Shown: piece by piece, positions 29,622 to 38,000 of the stretch | Layout of the letters: every line of letters starts with the position of its first letter | Numbering within the stretch: the first letter of the stretch is position 1 | Program-made: the position numbers and the translations under genes | The notes under the pieces: generated by a model | The model's input: only the letters and a program-made list of their open reading frames with translations | What the model was told of the DNA's origin: nothing | Database searches by the model: none | Assembly: GCA_021732845.1 (NCBI GenBank) | Contig: JAKFUF010000001.1 | Span: 124,001-188,000 of the forward strand | Length of the DNA: 64,000 nucleotides | Origin: Planctomycetaceae bacterium | Lineage (GTDB): Bacteria > Planctomycetota > Planctomycetia > Planctomycetales > Planctomycetaceae | Direction: 5' to 3'

Positions 29622-30395
29622 TTATTTCTGGTCAGCGGACTCGGGTTGCGGCTTCTTGTCGCCCGAAACGGATGGCGAATCGGGGAGCATCGCGACCCCG
29701 AACAACGACTCCGCATATCGGTCGGCGCAGCGGCGCACATATCGCGGGAGTTCCGACGCGACCAAGATCGAAGCCACGAGGACCGTCGCCGACACCGCAA
29801 GGGCCGCGTATGGTTTCAATCCGAGGTGGAACGCAATACCGCTGACAGCAAGACAGATGCCTGCGAGCGCGACCCACAGGAACCGGACCGCGTACAAGTT
29901 TCGGGCGAATCCGTACTCTTCGTTGTGAGACTGGAGAATCGCCGCGTTCGGTTTGTTGCGGAGTACATAGCGAAGTTGCCGCGTCGCCTCACCAATTGTT
30001 TGGTCAACGCTCGCCTCCGTCGCTCCTTCTGGAACCGATGCCGGGATCGTCATCCCAGTGAGGCGCTTGATCGCTCCCCGCCACTTCGACTTCTGCTGAT
30101 CCGAGCAACTCGTGTCATTCGGCCGTAACCACCGCGTGGTCGGCGAGCCTCCCCAGGAATCCCACAGGGATTCTTCGATTGCACGGCCGCGTGCGCGGGC
30201 ATAATGACCGAGGACGATGGCGGCGAGAAACTCGACGCCGACTGCTGCCCCTGCCGCCGTGTACCATGCCGAAAGTTCGTGGATCAGTGCTCCCGCCGTC
30301 AGCGCCGGTCCGATCGCGATCAACAAGCCAGGCAGAAGCCGGGCCTTGCGTTCGTAACAGTCGCTGAGAGCGAAGAATTGGAGGATGAGTCGCAT
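29622..30395 (-). CDS. Membrane protein with two pairs of TM helices, first gene of the E1/E2/JAB operon
   Basis: ATG 30393-30395 gives 257 residues (MRLILQFFALSDCYERKARL). The frame stays open to 30641, but that would run across the operator and into the divergent HTH gene. The hydrophobic pairs are near residues 20-62 (LLPGLLIAIGPALTAGAL; AAGAAVGVEFLAAIVLG) and 172-215 (VRFLWVALAGICLAVSGIAF; ALAVSATVLVASILVA), separated by a charged cytosolic-looking region, with a polar C-terminal tail. I do not recognise the family; a SLATT-like or pore-forming effector is possible. Position as the first gene with MBL and E2-E1-JAB suggests it is the membrane effector or anchor of that system. Confidence 0.68.
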   Translation of the reverse strand: MRLILQFFALSDCYERKARLLPGLLIAIGPALTAGALIHELSAWYTAAGAAVGVEFLAAIVLGHYARARGRAIEESLWDSWGGSPTTRWLRPNDTSCSDQQKSKWRGAIKRLTGMTIPASVPEGATEASVDQTIGEATRQLRYVLRNKPNAAILQSHNEEYGFARNLYAVRFLWVALAGICLAVSGIAFHLGLKPYAALAVSATVLVASILVASELPRYVRRCADRYAESLFGVAMLPDSPSVSGDKKPQPESADQK

Positions 30396-30429
30396 CGAGT
30401 TTTCGGATTGGGTGGAGTTTGGCGTATAG

Positions 30430-30479
30430 CAATAACGAACATATCTGTTCGTCACTGATGCGTCAACAATAACGAACGA
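30430..30479. promoter_or_regulatory. Operator palindrome over the promoter of the E1/E2/JAB operon
   Basis: Between the divergent start codons (30395 and 30521) lies the inverted repeat ACGAACA-TATC-TGTTCGT at 30435-30452, plus a third half-site AACGAAC at 30471-30477 following the repeated word AATAACGAAC. On the minus strand TTGACG (30466-30461) and TATGTT (30443-30438) are spaced 17 bases and form a good sigma70 promoter whose -10 lies in the palindrome. A bound repressor would block transcription. The natural candidate is the HTH protein encoded at 30521. Confidence 0.62.
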
Positions 30480-30520
30480 AGAATCTTGCTCTGGCTGACA
30501 GACCTGATACACTGGCGAAT

Positions 30521-30961
30521 ATGAGCGAAACAGCGAAACGACCCGATGAACCGGAAAACAATCTTGCGTCCAGATTGCGCAAACTCCGTGACGACAGGGG
30601 TTTATCGCTCGACGAAGTGGCCGGCCGGGCGAAGATTTCAAAGACGTACCTGTGGGAATTGGAACGAGACACGGCCGGCACGAAAAAGCCGTCTGCCGAT
30701 GTTCTTCTCCGGATCGCCCAGGCCCTTTCGACCACTCTCGCTGAGTTGCTGGCGCTTGCGACGGTCAAAGCGCCTGAGGGACCGGTTGAGATTCCGCCGT
30801 CCTTGAGCGAGTTCAGGGACCGGATGGGCGATCAGCTCTCCACGCAGGATCTCCAGGAACTCGCAGCGATGAAGTTCCGCGGCACGCAACCGCAGACCGT
30901 CGATGAGTGGCACCAGCTTTATTTCGTCCTCATGAACACCGCCCGGAGGCGACCGACATGA
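30521..30961 (+). CDS. XRE-family HTH repressor (CapH-like position)
   Basis: This 146-residue DNA-binding protein has a clear XRE helix-turn-helix at about residues 15-70 (LASRLRKLRDDRGLSLDEVA, then AKISKTYLWELE), followed by an acidic helical tail. It is divergent from the E1/E2/JAB operon, with the operator between them, and its stop overlaps the start of the ImmA/IrrE gene by four bases (ATGA). By analogy with HTH/peptidase pairs such as CapH-CapP, ImmR-ImmA and IrrE-DdrO, it probably represses the divergent operon until cleaved. That mechanism is inference from arrangement. Confidence 0.85.
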   Translation: MSETAKRPDEPENNLASRLRKLRDDRGLSLDEVAGRAKISKTYLWELERDTAGTKKPSADVLLRIAQALSTTLAELLALATVKAPEGPVEIPPSLSEFRDRMGDQLSTQDLQELAAMKFRGTQPQTVDEWHQLYFVLMNTARRRPT

Positions 30962-31971
30962 CGCAACCGACGCGGTCTACGCAGGCACTCATCGACGAAC
31001 TTATCCGTTCGACGGGATGTCGGGACGCCCCAGAGGCCATTCGTGCCAAGGCAAAGGAACTGATTGATCTCCACGTCGCATCATTCGGTGAGCCGTCGCT
31101 TCCGATCAGCGTCGACGTGCTCGCGAGTCTTCAGGGAATCGGCCGGAGCGACGAAGCGCCCGTTCACAGTCCAGATGCGGAACTCATTCCCGACGGTCAC
31201 GGCGGTATGACCATGCGGGTGAATGCGGATCGTCCCGAGACACGGCAGCGGTTCAGCGTCGCGCATGAAATTAGCCACACGTTTTTCCCGAACTATACGT
31301 CGAAGGCATGGTGCCGCACTGATGCGCGCTATCGGGACAGGGCGAACGCCGAAGACTTCCTCGAAATGCTGTGCGACATTGGCGCTGCCGAATTACTGTT
31401 CCCGCAGCCGTGGTTCGGCCGCGATGCGGCAGTCGTCACTGATGCCACTGGCATCATCACTCTCGCATCCACGTATCATGCCTCGCGTGAAGCGGCGATC
31501 CGCCGGTATGCGGAGACTTCGCCGGAGTCGGTCGCCGCGGTGTTTTTCACCTGGAAACTGAAGCCCACGCAGAAGGGGATTGCGGGAAATCCGAACCAGA
31601 CCAATCTCTTCGGCATCAGTGCGGAAGACGCCTTGCGCGAGGCACTCCGGCTTCGAATTGAATACTCGGTCACGAGCGAATCCTTCAAAGCCGAAGGGCT
31701 CTTCCTTCCCAAGGACAAATCGGTCGAGAACGACGGCCCAATTTATCGTGCCGCATCGACCGGACTTCCGGTGGATGACCAGTGCCACCTCGACTTAGGT
31801 CAGGCGTCGGGAACGTATCGCGTGTCCGCGATCCCGCTCTGGACAGCGGAAGATCAACTCGGAGCCACAGGCGAGAATACCGTTGCCGCTCTTCTCCGTC
31901 CCGTATCAGTCCGCAGGCCGGCAAAGAAGCGCGGCGCGGGCAGTGGACCGACGTTGTTCGGTACGGATTGA
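30958..31971 (+). CDS. ImmA/IrrE-family zinc metallopeptidase (CapP-like)
   Basis: This 337-residue protein starts at ATG 30958, overlapping the HTH stop; an upstream in-frame start at 30907 lies inside that gene. The zinc site HEISH is at 103-107 (RQRFSVAHEISHTFF), with acidic residues in the following helix (LEMLCDIGAAELLFP) supplying the third ligand, as in ImmA/IrrE. The C-terminal ~150 residues form an extra domain that could sense a signal. Members of this family cleave a partner HTH repressor after phage infection or DNA damage; the coupled HTH gene is the likely substrate. Confidence 0.87.
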   Translation: MTQPTRSTQALIDELIRSTGCRDAPEAIRAKAKELIDLHVASFGEPSLPISVDVLASLQGIGRSDEAPVHSPDAELIPDGHGGMTMRVNADRPETRQRFSVAHEISHTFFPNYTSKAWCRTDARYRDRANAEDFLEMLCDIGAAELLFPQPWFGRDAAVVTDATGIITLASTYHASREAAIRRYAETSPESVAAVFFTWKLKPTQKGIAGNPNQTNLFGISAEDALREALRLRIEYSVTSESFKAEGLFLPKDKSVENDGPIYRAASTGLPVDDQCHLDLGQASGTYRVSAIPLWTAEDQLGATGENTVAALLRPVSVRRPAKKRGAGSGPTLFGTD

Positions 31972-32038
31972 TCATTTCATCGGCTCACCCAATGGCGAAC
32001 AGCTTGAATCCTCGAACAATGGTAGATTGTCAGCAACA

Positions 32039-32098
32039 ATGGCGAAATCGAAGAAGGAATCCAACGGCAACGGCGCGAACCTCGGCTTCGGGAACTGA
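32039..32098 (+). pseudogene. hsdM: 5' scar of a type I restriction methylase gene (hsdM), first ~18 codons
   Basis: The 20-codon frame MAKSKKESNGNGANLGFGN starts as typical HsdM proteins do (MAKxKKxxNGNGANLGFE). After NLGF the sequence switches to a tyrosine recombinase in another frame, giving GN and a stop. So an hsdM gene began here and was cut after about 17 codons by a deletion or recombination. It lies downstream of the ImmA gene, so a full type I system probably once followed the E1/E2/JAB locus. Confidence 0.7.
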
Positions 32099-32355
32099 CC
32101 CAGGCACGGATGCACCGCAACGACGCATTGCGGATGATCAAGCGCCGGGCGATTGCCGCGACCGACTCGCCTCACATCTGCTGTCACACGTTCCGCGCTA
32201 CCGGGATCACGGAATATATGCGCAACGGTGGGACTTTGGAACGTGCCCAGATAATGGCCATAATGGCCGGACACGCGTCGAGCCGGACCACAAACATGTA
32301 CAACCGCGTGACAGACACTGTCACACTTGATGAAGTCGAACGAGTGCTGATCTGA
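32092..32355 (+). pseudogene. C-terminal fragment of a tyrosine recombinase/integrase
   Basis: Reading from 32092 (ELTQARMHRND) to the TGA at 32353-32355 gives 87 residues with the second half of an integrase catalytic domain: CCHTFRATGITEYMRNGG, AIMAGHASSRTTNMYNR. That contains H-x-x-R, H and the nucleophile Tyr; the N-terminal half and first Arg are missing. Its start coincides with the break point of the hsdM scar. It is a leftover of an excised or deleted element. Confidence 0.75.
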
Positions 32356-32533
32356 ACCAAGTTGCTATGTTGCCTTAGGTGCGCGGCTGTAAATTGTCTT
32401 GCTTGACGGAAGCGATCGATTTCCCGGAACCACGCCGACAATCACCACCTTCTGTGTCGCGCTTTGCAGTTGCGGATCAACAGGCAGCCATCGGGATCTC
32501 CGGCCGAATTGGTGTTGACCTGGGACCGCGAGA

Positions 32534-33933
32534 ATGGAATCTCGCCTTTGTCCCTCAGCGCGTCAGCAAGTGAAGGTGATCCGAAAGCAGTTCCTTCAGG
32601 CGGACGAGCAGCCGTTTGAGGACTTGATCAGCGAGTCCATGGTGCAGGAGCTGCTTCCGCTTGGTATCCGTTGGAATGAGCGGTTCTATTCGCCGCTGAC
32701 GGCCTCCTGTTGTTTCTCTGGCAGTGCCTTGCCAAGTCCTCATGCCGCGAGGCGGTCGCCAAGCGGGTGGCCCAATGCGTGGCTGTCAAGCAGAAGCCGT
32801 GTTCTTATGCCACCGGCGGGTACTGTGTCGCGCGGACCAGACTGCCGGAAAACCTGTTCAAGGGGCTGGCCCGGCAGGTGGGCCGGAGGCTTCACAAGAA
32901 GGCTTTGGAAGCGTGGCTCTGGAAGGGGCGAAGGGTCAAGGTGGCCGACGGTTCGACGGTGAGCATGCGCGACACCGTGAAGAATCAGCAGGCGTATCTG
33001 CAGGGAGCCAACCAGAAAGCCGGCGTTGGGTTTTCCATCGCACGCATTCTGGTCATCTTTTCGCTGGCCGTGGGGACGGCGCCGGAGCTGGCCATCTGCC
33101 CCTGCAATGGGAAGGGGCAGAGCGAGCTGGCAATGTTCCGCCAGCTCCTCGACACGTTTGAACCCGGCGACGTGCTGCTGGCCGACCGCATGCACTGCAC
33201 ATGGTTCACCGTGACGGCGCTGATGGCACGGAAGGTGGATTTCGTGGTGCGGCTGCACTCCAGCCGCGAGTGCGACTTCCGTCGCGGCCGACGTCTGGGC
33301 AGGGACGACCACATCGTGCAGTGGACGAAGCGACGGCGACCGCAGTGGATGAGCCGGGGCGACTATGACGCCCTGCCGGCCTGCATTGAAATCCGCGAGG
33401 CGCGGCTCCGAGTCACCATTTCCGGATTTCGGGGAAAGACCCTCGTCGTGGCCACTTCGCTGCTCGACCCGGACATGCATTCGCGTCTGGAACTGACGGG
33501 TCTGTACCGCCAAAGGTGGCATGCGGAACTCAATCTGAAATCGTTGAAGGTCACTCTGGGAATGGATGTGCTCCGCTGCGAGACGCCGGAGATGGTCCGC
33601 AAGGAACTTTGGGCGAATCTGTTGAGCTACAACCTGATCCGCAGCGTGATGGCCCAGGCCGCGATGACCCACGGCCGCGTGCCACGCACGCTGAGTTTCG
33701 CCGCCTCACTCCAACTCCTCCGGGCGTTCCAACCAAAGTTGCAACAGGCGACACTTCACGAGGTTCTTCACATCGCCACGGCGCTCTTGAACGCCATCGT
33801 CCAACACCGCGTGGGTCATCGCCCCGACCGCGTGGAACCCCGAAAGCGAAATCGTCGTCCAAAACCATTCCCCCACCTCCAGCAACCACGGCAGGAGGCA
33901 AGAAAACGTTTGGTGAGAAACCCTTGTGGCTGA
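32534..33933 (+). pseudogene. IS4-type DDE transposase, disrupted by a frameshift
   Basis: The N-terminal part (from ATG 32534: VKVIRKQFLQADEQPFEDLI, ending GIRWNERFYSPLTA) and the rest (from about 32704: LLFLWQCLAKSSCREAV to 33933) are in different frames. Adding one C at about 32704 would give a continuous FYSPLTALLLFLWQ. The DDE motifs are present: VADGSTV, LLADRMHCTWF, and YRQRWHAELNLKSLK, matching the Y-R-E-K signature of IS4. The single-base deletion probably inactivates it unless the site supports slippage. I could not identify the IS ends. Confidence 0.75.
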
Positions 33934-34516
33934 GATAAGTGCCATTCGGACTAAGCCGGCATCGCCTCAGCCGGTGAAATTCCTGTTGCAGCGAATTTAA
34001 AACAAGCAGGTTTGCGACCAGCCGCACGTGCCTTCCTCATTCAAGGCATTCATGCGGAAAATCAGATCATCTTTTGACCTGTTAATCGATCCGGCGAGGC
34101 CAGAGTGCCTAAATTTATGATGCAAATGCGTCATAATAAATGAGCGGCGTCAATATCCATCACCTGATGATCAGTTTCCAGGTGATCAAGGAACTGACCC
34201 TGTGGAACGAGCGGACTCCAGAGAGTTCCGCAAGACATTCCATCATCGTTAGATTGGCCGCTCACCTGCTGTCATGATAGAGTTTTGGCCAGACTGCGGC
34301 GTATTCCGCGGTCGATTTGGGAATCACCAACGGAGTTCAACGGGCGCTTGAAGTGTGGCTCGCCCAGCCATGTGACAATTCGATTGACGCGTGTGCGTCA
34401 AGTTTCTGCTTCCTCCAAATCCGCCAACCTGAGCTGAAAAGCTCTTGATCTGAACAGAGGCAGTGCTTGAGCCGCGCCCCCGAAAGGGGGCGCCGGTTAT
34501 GGAGAGCTTTCCATAA
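33934..34516. other. Non-coding stretch of 583 bases between IS4 remnant and RIT element
   Basis: I see no ORF with a start or family motif. The base composition around 34080-34180 is more AT-rich than the neighbours. The downstream end holds two strong hairpins (34474-34493 and 34491-34522). It may include the 3' end of the IS. Confidence 0.5.
34474..34493. repeat. GC-rich hairpin with GAAA loop beside the RIT left end
   Basis: GCGCCCCC (34474-34481) and GGGGGCGC (34486-34493) pair perfectly around GAAA. A looser hairpin of related wording (GCCCC TTGGCG GGGGC) lies just outside the right RIT repeat near 38048. Confidence 0.65.
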
Positions 34517-34522
34517 CCGGCG
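34491..34522. repeat. Hairpin overlapping the left RIT terminal repeat
   Basis: CGCCGGTTATGGA (34491-34503) and TCCATAACCGGCG (34510-34522) are exact 13-base complements with a six-base loop. The right arm overlaps the first six bases of the RIT inverted repeat. Confidence 0.75.
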
Positions 34523-34544
34523 TTATGTGCAGTTCCGGATTATG
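34517..34544. repeat. Left terminal inverted repeat of RIT element (28 bp)
   Basis: Begins CCGGCGTTATGTGCAG and ends CCGGATTATG. It is the exact reverse complement of 38001-38028, and the pair brackets the three recombinase genes. Confidence 0.88.
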
Positions 34545-34670
34545 CGGACCAGACGCTAGCTGAAGTGGACGCGTCCCGCCTTTCTTGGGATTTGCCACCT
34601 TTCCGTTGGTGGAATCGCTCCACATAATTTTGACGCTTTCTTTTGCCCTCCGGGCGGAAAGGAGAGCGTC

Positions 34671-35909
34671 ATGTCGACGCGCCATCGCCAGCGTGTTTGT
34701 CAGCACGCCTGTGCCAGATCAATTTCTTGCCTCCTGGAAAGGTATTCGGAATTTCTGAGTTCCCAGAGATATTCCACCCGACGTCACCGTCGCTATGTCC
34801 GGGCCGTTGAGCATTTTGGACGGTGGTTAGGACGGAGGCACATTAACAGACCGCTGATTCAGGAATTCCTCAACCAAGGACTGGCCGATTGTCAGTGCCC
34901 GGGAGTCAGCCGCGACCGGCGGTTGAATCGCGCCGCATTGAATCACTTGCTGGCGATGCTGGGACTGGATCATGAACCGCCCGTTTGTCATCGAAGTGGC
35001 CTGGTCAAGCTATTGCGGAGCTACGAAGCGCATCTAGTCAATGCGAGAGGACTGGGACCGGATACCATTCGCCGCCACTTGAAGTACACCCAAGACATGC
35101 TCTGCCGTTTCGGTATTCGGCAAGAGTCTCAGTTCAAACATTGGACGCCCGAAGCAATTGAAGAGGATGTCGCGCGGGAAGGACGCTCCGCACCAGGACG
35201 AGGGCGGAATGTTGGATGGTGTGCTCGATCGTTTCTGCGGTTTCTCCAGCAGGTAGGCCTGATAGATCGAGACCTCGCCGCCGCCGTTCCAACTGTCGCA
35301 CGCTGGCGACTGGCGTCACTGCCGACGACGCTGAGCGAAACTGAAATTGAACGTTTGGTCGAGGCAGCGGACCTGACGACAGCATCAGGTCAACGCGACC
35401 GTGCCATCGTTCTGTGCCTGAGCGAATTGGGATTACGCGGAGCGGATGTGGCGAAGTTGCAAATCGACGATGTCGATTTCACCGCCGGTGTCTTGCGGTT
35501 GAGCCAGCGGAAGGAGCGACAGGCTGACGTTTTTCCTCTGACGCCACGGTTGCGTTCGGCATTGCGTGCCTATCTTCGGAGATACCGTCCCGCTGGTGCT
35601 TCTTCTTCCGTTTTCGTTCGGCACCATGCTCCGCTGGGCAAGCCGCTCACTTCCGCCGGCATCTGCCAAGTGATTTTGCGTCTGGCGGATCAAGCCGGAT
35701 TGCGTCACCGCGTGAGTGGCCCCCATGCGCTGCGGCGCAGTCTGGCCAGCCGGATGATCAACACCGGTGCCACGCTGAAACAGATTGCCGATTTTCTGGG
35801 ACACACGTCGATCGATACCACAACGCTCTATGCCAAAGTCGATCTCACCACGCTTTCACGAGTGGCGTTGCCCTGGCCTGCGAAAGAAAGAGAGAAGGTG
35901 CGACCATGA
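34671..35909 (+). CDS. ritA: Tyrosine recombinase, first of trio (RitA-like)
   Basis: This 412-residue site-specific recombinase has a SAM-like N-terminal DNA-binding domain (about 110-200) and a catalytic domain. The catalytic residues are visible: Arg in LCLSELGLRGADVAKLQ, H-x-x-R in GPHALRRSLASRM, His in ADFLGHTS, and the nucleophile Tyr in DTTTLYAKV. GGAAAGGAGAG lies just before the ATG. Its stop overlaps the start of the second gene. Confidence 0.9.
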   Translation: MSTRHRQRVCQHACARSISCLLERYSEFLSSQRYSTRRHRRYVRAVEHFGRWLGRRHINRPLIQEFLNQGLADCQCPGVSRDRRLNRAALNHLLAMLGLDHEPPVCHRSGLVKLLRSYEAHLVNARGLGPDTIRRHLKYTQDMLCRFGIRQESQFKHWTPEAIEEDVAREGRSAPGRGRNVGWCARSFLRFLQQVGLIDRDLAAAVPTVARWRLASLPTTLSETEIERLVEAADLTTASGQRDRAIVLCLSELGLRGADVAKLQIDDVDFTAGVLRLSQRKERQADVFPLTPRLRSALRAYLRRYRPAGASSSVFVRHHAPLGKPLTSAGICQVILRLADQAGLRHRVSGPHALRRSLASRMINTGATLKQIADFLGHTSIDTTTLYAKVDLTTLSRVALPWPAKEREKVRP

Positions 35910-36859
35910 AACGCCAGACGATGGCACGCCGGGTGAAGGATTACCTGCAGTTGAGGCGGGCACTGGGTTTTCAATTGCGATCTCAGGGTGAGATGCTTTT
36001 GCAATTTGCAAGGTATCTGGATGGCGCGGGACATCGGGGTCCACTGACGACTGAAGCGGCACTGCGCTGGGCCAATCGTCCCCACTTATCGCGGAGTTCT
36101 CGCGCGAAGCGGCTGTCGGCGGTCCGCTGTTTCGCCCGGTATCTGGCAGCGAGAGACGGGCAGACGGAAGTGCCGGAGCGGTACCTTGCGCCGAAGGTCT
36201 GCTTTCGAAGAAGGCCGCATCTCTACAGCCCGAGCGACCTGGGACAATTGTTGGCTGCGACCGAGCGGCTCGGGCCTTCATATCCTTTGAAGAGGCTGGT
36301 TTACCGCACATTGTTCGGATTACTGGCATGCACTGGCTTGCGAGTTTCCGAAGCTCTGAAACTCAAGTCGGATCACGTCGATCTGCAACGTGGGATCCTG
36401 CGAATTGAACAAACGAAGTTCAAAAAATCTCGTCTGGTGCCGCTGCATCCGACGGCCACGCACGCTCTGCGCCGCTACGCGCAGGCACGCTATGGCCGCA
36501 TCGACGTGCGTGACGATAGCCCCTTCTTTGTCGACAAAAGGGGAAACCGCCTGGCGTATTGCGCAATCCGCTGGAACTTTGAAAGGTTGCGCGAAATGTT
36601 GGAGTGGAAGCAGGGCAACGGCGACATGCCTCGTCCCCGCATTCATGATTTGCGTCACACGTTTGCCTGCCAGCGGCTCCTCTCTTGGTATCGCCAGGGC
36701 CAGGATGTCCAGCACCTGATCGCCGCGCTCTCGACTTATCTCGGACACGGCAAAGTCACTGACACTTATTGGTATCTGACCAGCACACCGGAACTGCTGG
36801 CAATTGCAGGCGTCCGCTTTGAACAGTTCGCAGGCACCGGGAAAGGAGAGGACACATGA
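35906..36859 (+). CDS. ritB: Tyrosine recombinase, second of trio (RitB-like)
   Basis: This 317-residue recombinase has the catalytic Arg in ACTGLRVSEALKLKSDHV, H-x-x-R in IHDLRHTFACQRLL, His in YLGHGKVTDTYWYL, and the Tyr following it. The N-terminal core-binding domain begins MKRQTMARRVKDYLQLRRAL. Overlaps of four bases at both ends show translational coupling to the other two recombinases. Confidence 0.9.
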   Translation: MKRQTMARRVKDYLQLRRALGFQLRSQGEMLLQFARYLDGAGHRGPLTTEAALRWANRPHLSRSSRAKRLSAVRCFARYLAARDGQTEVPERYLAPKVCFRRRPHLYSPSDLGQLLAATERLGPSYPLKRLVYRTLFGLLACTGLRVSEALKLKSDHVDLQRGILRIEQTKFKKSRLVPLHPTATHALRRYAQARYGRIDVRDDSPFFVDKRGNRLAYCAIRWNFERLREMLEWKQGNGDMPRPRIHDLRHTFACQRLLSWYRQGQDVQHLIAALSTYLGHGKVTDTYWYLTSTPELLAIAGVRFEQFAGTGKGEDT

Positions 36860-37938
36860 AGACGACTAGGTCCGTCAGGTCCAAGGCGACCAGGTCCACA
36901 AAGTCGAAAGCGGACCGGCCAGCAACAAGTGTGTCGCTCGCACCGAACATTCCCCTCGGCCCGATCCTGCAGCGTTACTTCTGCGAGTATCTGGTCAGCC
37001 AGCGCAATCTGAGCCAGAACACGATTGCCAGTTACCGCGACACGTTTCGGCTGCTGCTGGAGTTCCTGAAGCTCCGGTACCGCATTTTGCCCGATCGAGT
37101 CTGCGTCGAGGATCTGGACGCGACACACGTGCTCGCATTTCTGGATGATCTGGAGCGACGGCGCGGCAACGCCGTTCGCTCGCGCAATGCCCGCCGGGCG
37201 GCGATGCGCGGCTTCCTTCGTTATGCCGCAGCGTCCGAGCCGCAACTGCTGTCAGTGGCCCAACGCGTGCTGGCCATTCCCACGAAGCGGTTTGAGCGAG
37301 CCGCGGTGGGCTACCTGACACGAAAGCAGATGCAGGCCATTCTCGACTCGCCCGATGTTGCCACCTTTTCCGGACGTCGCGACCGAGTTCTGCTTCTGCT
37401 GATGTACAACACCGGCGCGCGGGCATCGGAGATTGCGGACCTGCAGGTTCAAGATGTTTCTTTGGAATCGCGAGGCTCAGTGCGTATTCACGGAAAAGGC
37501 CGAAAGAAACGATCCATGCCGCTGTGGCAGAAGACCGTCAGACTGTTGCGTTCCTGGCTGAAGGAACTTCATGGCGTGCCGGATTCGCCCTTGCTGCCCA
37601 ATGTTCACGGCCAGCGGCTGACTCGTTACGGGATTGCCCAACGTTTGCAATACACGGTGCATCGTGCATTCTCCGACGAGCCATCACTTCAGTCGTTACG
37701 AATCTCTCCGCACCTGATTCGTCATACGACGGCGATGCACCTGCTTCAATCGGGCGTGGACCTTTCGGTGATCGCCATGTGGCTTGGCCATGAGTCGACA
37801 CAAACGACCCATCAATACCTCGATGCAGACCTGGATTCCAAAATGCGGGCACTGGCCTGTCTGGACCCGCCCCAGCGCCTAGGAACATCATCGCGCCGCC
37901 ACGACGATCGCATCGTGGAGTTCCTCAATGGTCTGTGA
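36856..37938 (+). CDS. ritC: Tyrosine recombinase, third of trio (RitC-like)
   Basis: This 360-residue recombinase has a basic N-terminal tail (TTRSVRSKATRSTKSKADR). The catalytic Arg is in YNTGARASEIADLQVQDV, H-x-x-R in SPHLIRHTTAMHLL, His in WLGHESTQTTHQYLDAD, and the Tyr there. It ends 62 bases before the right terminal repeat. Confidence 0.9.
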   Translation: MKTTRSVRSKATRSTKSKADRPATSVSLAPNIPLGPILQRYFCEYLVSQRNLSQNTIASYRDTFRLLLEFLKLRYRILPDRVCVEDLDATHVLAFLDDLERRRGNAVRSRNARRAAMRGFLRYAAASEPQLLSVAQRVLAIPTKRFERAAVGYLTRKQMQAILDSPDVATFSGRRDRVLLLLMYNTGARASEIADLQVQDVSLESRGSVRIHGKGRKKRSMPLWQKTVRLLRSWLKELHGVPDSPLLPNVHGQRLTRYGIAQRLQYTVHRAFSDEPSLQSLRISPHLIRHTTAMHLLQSGVDLSVIAMWLGHESTQTTHQYLDADLDSKMRALACLDPPQRLGTSSRRHDDRIVEFLNGL

Positions 37939-38000
37939 TTATGCGCACCACCAGATTGAGCAGCGCACGATAAACAAGCAGTTCGGATCAACCGACTGCA

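Noticed and set aside
34491-34544. Integron attC site
   Set aside because: Palindromic with GTTATG-like words, but the consensus core sites are not met and no IntI-type integrase or cassette array is present; exact inverted repeats fit RIT ends better.
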